NCBI GenBank assembly: GCA_018268035.1
Contig: JAFDXI010000169.1
Location: 1 to 64,000 of the forward strand
Reading direction: 5' to 3'
From: Bacteroidota bacterium
GTDB lineage: Bacteria; Bacteroidota; Bacteroidia; Chitinophagales; Chitinophagaceae
DNA length: 64,000 nucleotides
In this document: in pieces, positions 1 through 8,333 of the stretch
How positions within the stretch are numbered: position 1 is the stretch's first letter
How the letters are laid out: each line of letters opens with the position of its first letter
Program-made: the position numbers and the translations under genes
Notes under the pieces: model-generated
Seen by the model: only the letters and a program-made list of their open reading frames with translations
Told to the model about the DNA's origin: nothing
The model's database searches: none

Positions 1-308
1 CGTGAACTGGGTTCAGAACGTCGCAAGACAGTTCGGTCCCTATCTGTGGTGGGCGCTAGTAAATTGAGAGGACGTGACCTTAGTACGAGAGGACCGGGTC
101 GCATGTACCGCTGGTGTATCTGTTGTGCCGCCAGGTGCAATGCAGAGTAGCTATGTACAGCCAGGATAAACGCTGAAAGCATCTAAGCGTGAAACCTTCC
201 TCAAGATGAGTTTACTTTTAAGGGTTGTCAGAGACGATGACGTTGATAGGCTACAGGTCTAAAGTTAGCAATAACAAAGCCGAGTAGTACTAATTACCCG
301 TAAGCTTT
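1..308 (+). rRNA. rrl: 23S ribosomal RNA, 3' end (partial)
   Basis: The first ~300 bases are the 3' domain of large-subunit rRNA. The sarcin-ricin loop core AGTACGAGAGGACCGG is at about 79-94, followed by the conserved helices that end in the motif CCGAGTAGTACTAATTACCC near 279-298. The 5' part lies outside the window. The mature 3' end is estimated near 307-309; its exact position cannot be fixed from sequence alone. The 5S gene follows about 95 bp later, so this is the distal part of an rRNA operon transcribed rightward. Confidence 0.97.
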
Positions 309-360
309 AATTTTATTTTAGTTTCTTTTCGTGACGAAAGCTTTTCCAATATGACATTAT

Positions 361-395
361 TTAATTGGCAATTAATAATTCTTAATTGTCAATTA
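361..395. repeat. Two tandem palindromes in the 23S-5S spacer
   Basis: The spacer holds TTAATTG-G-CAATTAA at 361-375 and TAATTG-T-CAATTA at 83 to 95 of the same stretch (383-395). Each is a perfect inverted repeat around a single base. Because the two share their arms, they can also pair with each other to form one longer hairpin. The position suggests an RNase III-type processing stem for pre-rRNA, but this is inferred from position only. Confidence 0.6.
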
Positions 396-403
396 CCTTT
401 TTA

Positions 404-512
404 TGGTGGTTTTGCCGAGGGTGTTCACCTCTTCCCATACCGAACAGAGAAGTTAAGCCCCTCATGGCCGATGGTACTGCACAGAAATGCGGGAGAGTAG
501 GTAGCTGCCGTA
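404..512 (+). rRNA. rrf: 5S ribosomal RNA
   Basis: About 109 nt with the 5S landmarks: an opening strand TGGTGGTTTTGCCGAGGG, the loop block CACCTCTTCCCATACCGAAC, AGAGAAGTTAAGCCCC, and the closing strand GGTAGCTGCC. It lies directly downstream of the 23S gene in the same direction, as in a standard 16S-23S-5S operon. The ends are estimated to within a few bases. No tRNA gene lies between the 5S gene and the terminator. Confidence 0.95.
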
Positions 513-523
513 TTTATTAAAAT

Positions 524-556
524 GCCTTTCTGAGTTTTTCAGGAAGGCTTTTTTGT
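524..556 (+). terminator. Intrinsic terminator of the rRNA operon
   Basis: A ten-base stem GCCTTTCTGA (524-533) pairs with TCAGGAAGGC (539-548, one G-U pair) across a short T-rich loop and is followed by a run of T. It sits 12 bp after the 5S gene, so it should end rRNA transcription before the kinase gene at 655. Confidence 0.9.
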
Positions 557-654
557 TGCAAATAATTGTCTAAAACTTTTTTGAATTCATCTTCTACAAT
601 TTTGTTATCTTCAATTATCTTGTCTTGTACATGATATGACTAACCAGGTAGAAG

Positions 655-2832
655 ATGCCATCTCATTATATTAAATACTCTTTAATATTTTTATTTGCAG
701 GTTATTTCTGCTGTCCTCCTCATTTTTTGTTTTCACAAACACCAACACTCGACAGCCTCATAAGAGCATTACCCTTTTTAAAGGACACCGCAAGAGTTGA
801 TTGTCTGAATGAATTAGGCTCTGAACTTTCAGATCGTTACTGGAGTAGATCAAAATACCAGCAAACGGATTCTGCCTTAATGTTTACGCTTCAGGCATTT
901 AACGAATCAAAACAAATTAATTATATAAAAGGTATTGGCCGGGCATGGCAGAATTTAGGTTATGTTGAAGAAGAACACGGTAACTTAAAATCGGCAGAAG
1001 AGTACACACGCAAGGCACTACATGTTTTACAAAAAGAAAATATAGATGCACAATACCATCGGTGTCACGTTTTTCTTGGCTGGATATTAAACAACCGTGG
1101 CTTTTTAGCGAAAAGCATTCAGATTTTCAGGCAGGAACTTCCTTATTATGAAGCCATCAAAGATTCAACACATGTTGCCGCTATTAGCAGGATGACGGCG
1201 AGGGCTTATGATGCTATGGGCAATTCAGGTGAGGCATTCAATTATTTTCAGAAAGATTTTGCCATTCAAAAGAACTCAGTTGATTCCTGGGGCAAAAGAA
1301 GCAGTGCTACGCTAAAGGCAGCAGTTTATTTGGCAGCCGGCGATACGCTCAATGCTGCACTTTACTATAAGCAGGCCGCGATTGCTTCTGTTGACCAGCA
1401 TGTGATTGTAGAAGCTTATCATTCAAACATGGCAATTGCTTACAGGCTGCTAAAAAAATATGATACGGCTTTGTTGGAGATGCGTAAAAGCATAAGTATC
1501 ATACAATCTTCAACTAAAGATTCGCTATACAGAAAAGTAGCATTGATGACAAGCTACAATACGTTGGCTGATTTATTTATTTCATTAAAAAAGTATGACA
1601 GCGCTTTAATGTATGGCAGAAAAGCTATGCTTTTTTTTAAAACAGGTGATTATATAATGAACCTAATGCCTGCATTAAAAACAATCGCTGCTGCATATTA
1701 TGCATTGAATAAAAATAATAGTGCATTATATTATACCAACCAGTTATTGGCTTATTCCCGCCGTTCAGATGCCAGGCGGTTTGAGCGGGATGGATACAAT
1801 TTATTATCGCAGGTTTATGCAGCTCAGCACAAAACAATCCTTGCCGGTAATTATAACCTGAAATATATTTTGCTAAATGATTCTTTGGAAAACAACAAGT
1901 ATATATCACAAGCTGCGGCATGGAAAGCTATTAATGATATAAATATTAATGAAGCTAATTACAAAAACCAGTTGAATATAAATGAGGCACGCATTATATA
2001 TATTAATGATGAAAAGAAAATACAGTTGTATGTGTTTATTGCAACAATTTCAGTAATCAGTTTGCTTACCGTTTTGATGATAAGAAACACAAGGCTGAAA
2101 AGAAAACAGGATCAGTTGCAGCTAATGATGACCGAAGCAAATATTGCACTTGAGAAACAAAAGCGGGAACAGGAAGTTTCTCAGTTAAGCCAGCAAAAAA
2201 CAGCATTGGAACTACAGGCGCTCCGCGCCCAGATGAACCCGCATTTTATTTTTAACTGCCTTAACTCCATCAACAGGTTTATTATAAATAATGATGCGGC
2301 AAAGGCTGCTGATTATCTTACAAAATTTGCAAAGCTTATTCGCATTGTGCTGGAACAATCGGGCAAATCTTTTGTACCGCTTGAAGATGAATTGAAATGT
2401 TTACAGTTGTATATTGATTTGGAAGCGCTGCGTTTTGAAACGCCTTTTCAATACGAAATAAATTGCAATAATATAGATATTTCATCTGTAATGATCCCTA
2501 CTCTATTAATACAACCGTTTGTTGAAAACGCCATCTGGCACGGGTTGCAGGGCATTGATAAAACCGGAAAGATCAATATTGCTATTCATGTTGATGATAA
2601 AATATTGCATTGTAAAATTTGTGATAACGGTGTTGGAAGAACAGCCGGTGCTTTGAAAGATAAATCTCCTGGAAAAAAATCATTAGGCATGAATATAACG
2701 CAACACCGTTTGCAGCTATTTGATTCAGCAGAATATGCTAATTCAGCAATAGAAATTTTTGATCTGACAGATGACAAAGGGCTTGGCAGCGGTACTTGTG
2801 TTCAGATAAAAATTCCGGTAAAAGAAATATAA
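655..2832 (+). CDS. TPR-containing LytS-type sensor histidine kinase
   Basis: A 725-residue membrane kinase. An N-terminal signal or membrane segment (about residues 7-28) is followed by tetratricopeptide-like helical repeats to about residue 440, one transmembrane helix near 460-482, a short coiled coil, then the His_kinase domain (PF06580 family) with QMNPHFIFNCLNS, placing the phospho-acceptor His at about residue 530, and an HATPase_c domain with VENAIWHGL (Asn about 625) and CDNGVGR. The repeats probably sense a periplasmic protein or peptide ligand, a common layout in Bacteroidota. Only 16 bp separate it from the LytTR regulator gene, its presumed partner. The ligand and target genes cannot be read from sequence. 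The ATG at 655 precedes a plausible signal segment, so this start is accepted. Confidence 0.93.
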   Translation: MPSHYIKYSLIFLFAGYFCCPPHFLFSQTPTLDSLIRALPFLKDTARVDCLNELGSELSDRYWSRSKYQQTDSALMFTLQAFNESKQINYIKGIGRAWQNLGYVEEEHGNLKSAEEYTRKALHVLQKENIDAQYHRCHVFLGWILNNRGFLAKSIQIFRQELPYYEAIKDSTHVAAISRMTARAYDAMGNSGEAFNYFQKDFAIQKNSVDSWGKRSSATLKAAVYLAAGDTLNAALYYKQAAIASVDQHVIVEAYHSNMAIAYRLLKKYDTALLEMRKSISIIQSSTKDSLYRKVALMTSYNTLADLFISLKKYDSALMYGRKAMLFFKTGDYIMNLMPALKTIAAAYYALNKNNSALYYTNQLLAYSRRSDARRFERDGYNLLSQVYAAQHKTILAGNYNLKYILLNDSLENNKYISQAAAWKAINDININEANYKNQLNINEARIIYINDEKKIQLYVFIATISVISLLTVLMIRNTRLKRKQDQLQLMMTEANIALEKQKREQEVSQLSQQKTALELQALRAQMNPHFIFNCLNSINRFIINNDAAKAADYLTKFAKLIRIVLEQSGKSFVPLEDELKCLQLYIDLEALRFETPFQYEINCNNIDISSVMIPTLLIQPFVENAIWHGLQGIDKTGKINIAIHVDDKILHCKICDNGVGRTAGALKDKSPGKKSLGMNITQHRLQLFDSAEYANSAIEIFDLTDDKGLGSGTCVQIKIPVKEI

Positions 2833-2848
2833 GTTAAGCTTACTAAAG

Positions 2849-3604
2849 ATGGTAAAAGCAATAATTATAGATGATGAAAAACATTGCAGCGATAACCTGC
2901 AGTGGCAACTGCAGCAATACTGCCAGGAAGTTGAAATTGTATCTGTTTGCAAAAATGCTGAACAGAGGTCAAGTGCAATTAATATACAACAACCACAACT
3001 GGTATTTCTTGATGTGGAAATGCCCGGCATGACTGGTTTTGAAATGCTTGAAAAATTGCCAGCCATCAGTTTTGATATCATCTTTACAACAGCGTTTGAT
3101 CAGTATGCAATACGTGCCATAAGATTTGGTACGCTGGATTATCTTGTAAAGCCTGTTGATAAAGACGAGTTGCGTGCCGCTGTTGACAAAGTGGTAAAAC
3201 ACACAAGCAGCGAATCGCTGAAACAGCTCACAGCCTTGCTTACACACATAAGAAAAAGCAACGATCTTTCTTTTCAAAAAATAGCATTGCCTACCATTCA
3301 CGGTTATGAATTAGTGCCGCTGAATAACATTATATATTGCGAAAGCAAAAGTAATTATACTGATATCCATCTTAATAATGGGCAACAGATACTTGTATCA
3401 AGAACGTTGAAAGACATTGAAGAACTGCTCAACATGCACCCGTTTTTCAGGCTGCATAATTCTTATCTCGTAAACCTTCAATATGCCGTTCGTTATACCA
3501 GGGGAGAAGGTGGTTTCCTGGTATTGAATAATGATATTACGGTTCCTGTTTCCCGTAATAAAAAAGAAGAACTACTCAAATTAATTACGCATTTATCTGC
3601 CTGA
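2849..3604 (+). CDS. LytTR-family response regulator
   Basis: A 251-residue two-domain regulator. The receiver domain (about 1-120) shows the acidic pair in IIDDE, the phospho-acceptor Asp55 in FLDVEMPG, the Thr of FTTAFD and the Lys of LVKPVDK. The C-terminal LytTR DNA-binding domain (about 145-248) has the family block IIYCESKSNYTDIHL and a closing segment with PVSRNKK. It should be phosphorylated by the kinase encoded just upstream and then bind promoter DNA through the LytTR beta fold. No LytTR-type direct repeat was recognised in neighbouring promoters, so the regulon remains unknown. Confidence 0.95.
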   Translation: MVKAIIIDDEKHCSDNLQWQLQQYCQEVEIVSVCKNAEQRSSAINIQQPQLVFLDVEMPGMTGFEMLEKLPAISFDIIFTTAFDQYAIRAIRFGTLDYLVKPVDKDELRAAVDKVVKHTSSESLKQLTALLTHIRKSNDLSFQKIALPTIHGYELVPLNNIIYCESKSNYTDIHLNNGQQILVSRTLKDIEELLNMHPFFRLHNSYLVNLQYAVRYTRGEGGFLVLNNDITVPVSRNKKEELLKLITHLSA

Positions 3605-3711
3605 CATTTCCTGTAAAAAGCAGTAGCCCGCTAACCTGTTTCCGCAGCCCGCTCATTCCCGTTTTCAGCCGGTATTTGCATGCAATAGTTTTGATTATTA
3701 AAAATTATTTT

Positions 3712-5244
3712 ATGAAAACACTTTTTTATACGCTGTTTTTTTTATCAGCACTATCATTTGCGGCATCTGCTCAGCCAAAGTTCAACATCATTGAAAAGAA
3801 AAAAAGCCTGATGCCTCCACCTTTAAAGCATCAAAACTTTAAAAGCACTAACAACAACAATTTCAGGATTAAAGTTAGTCCTTACTGGGAAGAAGTGGAT
3901 GCACCACATTCTTACAGCGGTTATGCCAGCTCTTATTTTCCACAGATAAAAGTAACAAGTGTCGGGAATGTTTGGGGAAAGTTGACTTTTGATTCAATGT
4001 ATTATGATTCAAAAATGTTTATACACACAAGCGATGGTGGTAAAACATGGTTGTATGATTCTATACCTTCACCTGTTGGTTATGGCATGGGCAGTTTTGC
4101 TGCCATTGACAACAATACCTGTTACGCTTCCATGTATGATGCCAATGATTGGTTGGGTGGGGGCATTTATAAAACTGCGGATGGTGGTTACTCCTGGAAA
4201 GAAATTGGTAAAGGCCAGTTATCATTTGATAACAGCGCTGTTGATTTTGTGTATTTTTTTGACAAAATGAATGGCATTGTGGTAGCTGACAATGATGGTG
4301 TTAATACATCATACATGTTGATATATACCACCCATGATGCAGGTAAAACATGGCATAAAGTTGCCAAAAACAATATGCAACCTGCCATGAGCAGTATCTA
4401 TAGTTCAAACTTTGATGTATATGCAACGTTTGGCAATACAATATGGTTTAAAGCTTACGATGACCAGGGGAATAACTATATTCTTCGCTCTGATGACAAA
4501 GGACAGCACTGGCAAACCTATTTATTTAATATAACAGGCAAAACATTTCACGGCTTTGCTTTTGCTGATAAACAAAATGGTTTAATGGTTGGGTATGAAT
4601 GGGGCGGCACCAGCGATACCTATGTAGCTGAAACACATGATGGCGGTAAAACATGGGCCGAAATAAATTATACAGGTACACCTATGGGTTTGTTTGTTAC
4701 GGTGCTTCCCGGTACACACACTTATATTTCTACCACACCGGCGTATGTACCGGTTTGGGGTTCTTCTTACAGCAAGGATGGTGGTAAAACGTGGAATATA
4801 ATTGATTCAGGTTATGGAAAAGAACATTCTGCTATTGATTTCTTAAATCCTTTTTATGGCTGGACGGGCAGAGGTGAAGTTTGGGATGGAAGTATTACAG
4901 ATGGTGGTGCATTTAAATGGAAACTCAAATTTTCATTAGACAATAAAATCATTGCTTCAACTGGTAATGCAGTTGATGCAACTGTTTTAAAAATTGATAT
5001 TACCAATTCAAACAATTTAAAACTGTTCCCAAATCCGGCAAAAAATAATGTCACTATTCAGGGTTTGAATCCTTCTGTTAAAACGAAACTTTCATTATAC
5101 AATATCTCAGGTGCATTAATGCAGCAATCAATTACATGTGGTAACAGTCACCAGTTTGGCATACAAAGATTATCCACCGGGACATACTACATAAAAGTTG
5201 AAGCAGGCACATCAACTTCAATTTTAAAATTTACGAAAGAATAA
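3712..5244 (+). CDS. Secreted propeller-like protein with T9SS sorting domain
   Basis: About 510 residues when started at ATG 3712, which gives a clean Sec signal peptide (MKTLFYTLFFLSALSFAASA). An in-frame ATG at 3676 would add 12 residues ahead of it and is less likely. The body carries repeated Asp-box/BNR-like motifs, for example SDGGKTW, ADGGYSW, HDAGKTW, HDGGKTW and KDGGKTW, typical of a beta-propeller related to sialidase, VPS10 or photosystem II stability factor folds. The last ~75 residues (from about LKLFPNPAKNN) are a type A type IX sorting domain, so the protein is expected outside the cell or anchored to its surface by the PorU/PorV machinery (20928-27182). No catalytic set is visible. 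Substrate and function are unknown. Confidence 0.88.
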   Translation: MKTLFYTLFFLSALSFAASAQPKFNIIEKKKSLMPPPLKHQNFKSTNNNNFRIKVSPYWEEVDAPHSYSGYASSYFPQIKVTSVGNVWGKLTFDSMYYDSKMFIHTSDGGKTWLYDSIPSPVGYGMGSFAAIDNNTCYASMYDANDWLGGGIYKTADGGYSWKEIGKGQLSFDNSAVDFVYFFDKMNGIVVADNDGVNTSYMLIYTTHDAGKTWHKVAKNNMQPAMSSIYSSNFDVYATFGNTIWFKAYDDQGNNYILRSDDKGQHWQTYLFNITGKTFHGFAFADKQNGLMVGYEWGGTSDTYVAETHDGGKTWAEINYTGTPMGLFVTVLPGTHTYISTTPAYVPVWGSSYSKDGGKTWNIIDSGYGKEHSAIDFLNPFYGWTGRGEVWDGSITDGGAFKWKLKFSLDNKIIASTGNAVDATVLKIDITNSNNLKLFPNPAKNNVTIQGLNPSVKTKLSLYNISGALMQQSITCGNSHQFGIQRLSTGTYYIKVEAGTSTSILKFTKE

Positions 5245-5763
5245 TTTGTTTTTTGGGGCATCTTTCTATGCTTATGTAGCGAACAATAAAGACCCCTTAA
5301 TGCCCCATCCGAAATGATTGTTTTATTAAATTAAAAGCATTTATTCGGGAACATATTTTATAGATTTATTTAAATAAAAGCAGTGAATAAATATTCTGTG
5401 TGTATAGTTTAAATATTATTGTCATTATGGATTTCTTTTTGGCATTAGTGATAAAAAAAACATCATAAAATATGATAGGTCAAAGACTCAACAAATAAAT
5501 TCAACTCGTTTTGATGATAGGCATTGATATATTGACAAGAATACTCATGCAGATAGATAGAAAACAAATACCTCAGGTACTACATTCATAAAAAGCGTTT
5601 ATTTATTTTAATAGTGATTTACTCTTCAAATTATAATACGGGGAAAATACGGGTATAGGTATAGTTTTCTCGTTTGATGGTGGTACGATTAATAAAACAG
5701 AGCGGGCAATTTTTTAGAAGCTGCTTTCGAAATTAAAATTTATAACTTTTAAAAATTTAAAAA
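5245..5763. other. AT-rich intergenic region
   Basis: No credible ORF or RNA gene was seen in these 519 bases. Just after the upstream stop, GGGGCAT (5255-5261) can pair with ATGCCCC (5300-5306), and the adjoining TCTT and AAGA extend the stem. This may be a weak transcript-end hairpin, but no T run follows. The remainder is low-complexity AT-rich DNA that presumably contains the promoter of the gene at 5764. Confidence 0.5.
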
Positions 5764-6204
5764 ATGAAAAAGATCATTTTAGCAACACTAATTTTTGTTG
5801 CATCAATTCCAGGTGCGTTTGCTGATGGTAAATCAAACGCAAAAATGTTGAAGGATTTAAAATTGGCTTTAAAATCTGTAAGCGAATCTGAATGGGTAAC
5901 TAAGGACACCTATCAAAAAACAACTTTCAAGTTCAACGGTAAAACAACAAATGCTTATGTTGATCTTGAATCAAAAAATTTAATTGGTTTTAGTGTTGCA
6001 TTAAATGAAGATGAATTGCCTGAAGGGACAAAACAAAATGTAGAGAAAAAATTTAAAGGATGGAACATGATTAACCCGATTATGTTTATCAATGGTGATG
6101 GGCATATTAGTTATTTTGTTCAGATTGTGAAAAATGGAAAAAGCTTTGCATTAAGTGTTTCTTCTAAAGGTAAAGCTTACATTTTTTCAAATATTTTAGA
6201 GTAA
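5764..6204 (+). CDS. Small exported protein, tandem paralogue 1
   Basis: 146 residues with a clear Sec signal peptide (about 1-20, ending in GAFA). The mature part alternates short hydrophobic and polar stretches, with a conserved Trp near the N-terminus (SEWV), an aromatic-rich centre (IGFSV), a LPEGT segment and a C-terminal YFVQIVKNGKSF strand. This layout recalls the small periplasmic PepSY-like/BLIP-like proteins common in Chitinophagaceae, but that is a resemblance and not an assignment. The gene at 6316 has the same length and architecture (signal, W-x-x-x-D-x-Y, NWIGF or NLIGF, strands at the end), so the pair probably arose by tandem duplication. Function unknown. Confidence 0.8.
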   Translation: MKKIILATLIFVASIPGAFADGKSNAKMLKDLKLALKSVSESEWVTKDTYQKTTFKFNGKTTNAYVDLESKNLIGFSVALNEDELPEGTKQNVEKKFKGWNMINPIMFINGDGHISYFVQIVKNGKSFALSVSSKGKAYIFSNILE

Positions 6205-6315
6205 GGTTTTTCGTTTGCATTTATTAAAACAACTTGATTTGTAATCTGACAGATAGTTTATTTTACGATGATTTTTGTCGCTCAAAGCTTTATCTCACCA
6301 CTTTAAATCCGGGTC

Positions 6316-6756
6316 ATGAAAAAAATTATTTTATCAATCATATTATATGCCGGAATGTTTACTGCAGTTTATGCCGGAGATGATAGCACTGATGCGCATA
6401 TTGCAAATACAATACTTATTTTATTAAAAGAGATACATAAAAGTTGGGTAAATACAAACGATTATCAACATGCAAGTTTTGTTCATAAAGGGATGCAGGT
6501 TACTGGTTTTAAGTGTAAGACTTCAAACTGGATTGGGTTTTACAAAAAAATTTCTTCAGACAATCTTCCGTCAAATGCATTATTACAATTGAATGATCAT
6601 TACAGAAAATATTGCATTGGGAGTACAGTTATGTATTTTAGTACAGATGGAAAAATTCTTTATTTCACAGAAATAAAGAGGAATAAAAAATCAATTATTT
6701 TAAAAGTCGGGTCTTCAGGAGAAATGAGTGTTTTTAGTTGTACTCAGAGAAAATAA
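6316..6756 (+). CDS. Small exported protein, tandem paralogue 2
   Basis: 146 residues with a Sec signal peptide (about 1-20, ending in VYA). It matches the preceding gene in length and in landmarks: SWVNTNDYQ against EWVTKDTYQ, NWIGFYKKI against NLIGFSVAL, and MYFSTDGKILYFTEI against MFINGDGHISYFVQI. Overall identity is low, so the duplication is old or selection is weak. The copy differs by being more basic at the C-terminus and holding several Cys residues. It ends 21 bp before a strong terminator, so both copies may share one transcript from upstream of 5764. Function unknown. Confidence 0.78.
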   Translation: MKKIILSIILYAGMFTAVYAGDDSTDAHIANTILILLKEIHKSWVNTNDYQHASFVHKGMQVTGFKCKTSNWIGFYKKISSDNLPSNALLQLNDHYRKYCIGSTVMYFSTDGKILYFTEIKRNKKSIILKVGSSGEMSVFSCTQRK

Positions 6757-6777
6757 AATACCAGGCTAAACTTTATA

Positions 6778-6808
6778 AAAGTTCAACAATCATTGTTGAA
6801 CTTTTTTT
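6778..6808 (+). terminator. Intrinsic terminator after the paralogue pair
   Basis: AAAGTTCAACAA (6778-6789) and TTGTTGAACTTT (6793-6804) form a perfect 12-bp stem with a TCA loop, followed by more T residues. It ends transcription coming from 6756. Confidence 0.93.
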
Positions 6809-6984
6809 GTATGAAAGAATTGCTAATTATTAAATATGCCAAAGATGATGAAAAATTTTGTTGCAGCTCTTTCAGAATCTGCTATTAATATTAAATCATA
6901 ATAATGAAAATATTTTCATTGTAGAACAATGCATTTTTCTTATGAATTCAAAGTGAAAATCAAATACCGGGAAATTGAAAAGAA

Positions 6985-7461
6985 TTAGCGGAAGCCTAAC
7001 AAGTCAATTTTAAAAATCAGAATAGAATTGCCGGGAACATTGCCATAACCTGAACTTCCATAACCCAATGTGGGAGGCAAATATAAAGTCATGGAACCAC
7101 CTGCTGCAATAAGAGGAATACCTTCCTGCCAACCGGCTATTAATTGTCCGAGATAGAATGAGGCAACATTTGCAGAATCGAAACCAGTGCCATTAGTCAG
7201 CCAACCTTTATAATTTACAGTTACTATATTGCAAACAGTTGGATTATCACCGGTGCCTATTGTATCAATCGTATAGAAAAAACCTCTTGCATCTTTTGTA
7301 GCGGTAATATTATTACTATCAAGATAAGCTGTGAGGCTATCAATTTCTGATGTGGGAACAGAAACTGAAACAGGAGAGCAATTTTGATTTGTATTATTAC
7401 TCTTTGAGCATGATATAAAAATTGCCGTTACTACCAATATGATGGCGCTTATTTTTTTCAT
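6985..7461 (-). CDS. FKBP-type peptidyl-prolyl isomerase lipoprotein
   Basis: 158 residues with a lipoprotein signal peptide (Cys at about residue 18, in IFISCSKS). The C-terminal ~90 residues form an FKBP domain: VTVNYKGWLTNGTGFDSA, then QLIAGWQEGIPLI, the MTLYLPPTLGYGSSGYG block and ILIFKIDLL at the end. Members catalyse cis-trans isomerisation of Xaa-Pro bonds; as a lipoprotein this one should act on proteins in the periplasm or at the outer membrane. Small single-domain FKBP lipoproteins of this kind are frequent in Bacteroidota. It lies on the opposite strand to the preceding pair and upstream of nothing obviously linked in function. Confidence 0.93.
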   Translation of the reverse strand: MKKISAIILVVTAIFISCSKSNNTNQNCSPVSVSVPTSEIDSLTAYLDSNNITATKDARGFFYTIDTIGTGDNPTVCNIVTVNYKGWLTNGTGFDSANVASFYLGQLIAGWQEGIPLIAAGGSMTLYLPPTLGYGSSGYGNVPGNSILIFKIDLLGFR

Positions 7462-7588
7462 AAATACATTTTTTATTTTTTGCCTTAAGGCTTTAAGTTC
7501 AAATAATATAAAAGTTGCAAATGTATATATATAGACTGAATCATTAGTTATGTATAATATGAATCATTAAAAAACTATTAAGATTTAA

Positions 7589-8179
7589 TCAGCTATACTT
7601 TTTTTCAATAATATCTTCAATCAATTTGGGAAAGTTTTTGTATTCCAAATCATGTATCTTTTTTGCTAATGTTTCAGCAGTATCATTTTTATTAACCGGG
7701 CATTTTGCCTGGAAAATTATTTTACCATTATCATAAATGTCATCTACAAAATGAATTGTAATTCCACTTTCTGTTTCATTTGCTGCAATAACTGCATTAT
7801 GAACAAAATGTCCATACATCCCTTTACCACCATATTTTGGTAACAAAGCAGGATGAATGTTGATAATCTTATCTGGGAAATGATTAATTAATGTTTTAGG
7901 TATTTTCCATAAAAATCCAGCAAGAACAATAAAATTAATATCTGCATTTTTTAATTCTTCGATATAAGCATCACCCTTGAAAAATTTTTCTTTTTCTATA
8001 ATTAAATAAGGGACATTGTTGTCTTTTGCAATTTTTATAACTCCAGCAGTGGGGTTGTTACAAACAATTAATGCAATTTTTATTTTTGTTTGATGCGAGA
8101 AATAATGAATGATGTTTGCAGCATTACTACCTGTTCCGGAAGCGAAGATAGCGATGTGGCTTACGTTTGCTGTTGTCAT
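7589..8179 (-). CDS. purN: Phosphoribosylglycinamide formyltransferase
   Basis: GAR transformylase, step three of de novo purine synthesis: it transfers the formyl group of 10-formyl-tetrahydrofolate to GAR in the cytoplasm. The N-terminus has IAIFASGTGSNAANI, the phosphate-binding glycine region. Further on come VLAGFLWKIP, the catalytic Asn-His block INIHPALLPKYGGKGMYG, and SGITIHFVDDIYDNGKIIFQ with the conserved catalytic Asp. The ORF is open to 8218, but the Met at 8179 gives the usual N-terminus (196 residues); the upstream extension has no conserved features. It runs divergently from the respiratory cluster, with about 150 bp between them. Confidence 0.95.
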   Translation of the reverse strand: MTTANVSHIAIFASGTGSNAANIIHYFSHQTKIKIALIVCNNPTAGVIKIAKDNNVPYLIIEKEKFFKGDAYIEELKNADINFIVLAGFLWKIPKTLINHFPDKIINIHPALLPKYGGKGMYGHFVHNAVIAANETESGITIHFVDDIYDNGKIIFQAKCPVNKNDTAETLAKKIHDLEYKNFPKLIEDIIEKKYS

Positions 8180-8333
8180 GAGTGGCTGCAAAGTAAGTAT
8201 ATTGAAAGCGCATAACATACGTAAACATATTTGTTAAAAAAAATTTATTAATGATATGTGTATTGTCAGCATCCTGTCATATTTTTGCCGCTGTCGAAGA
8301 ATTTCCCAACATCGCAACAACCAGATTTGTGAT

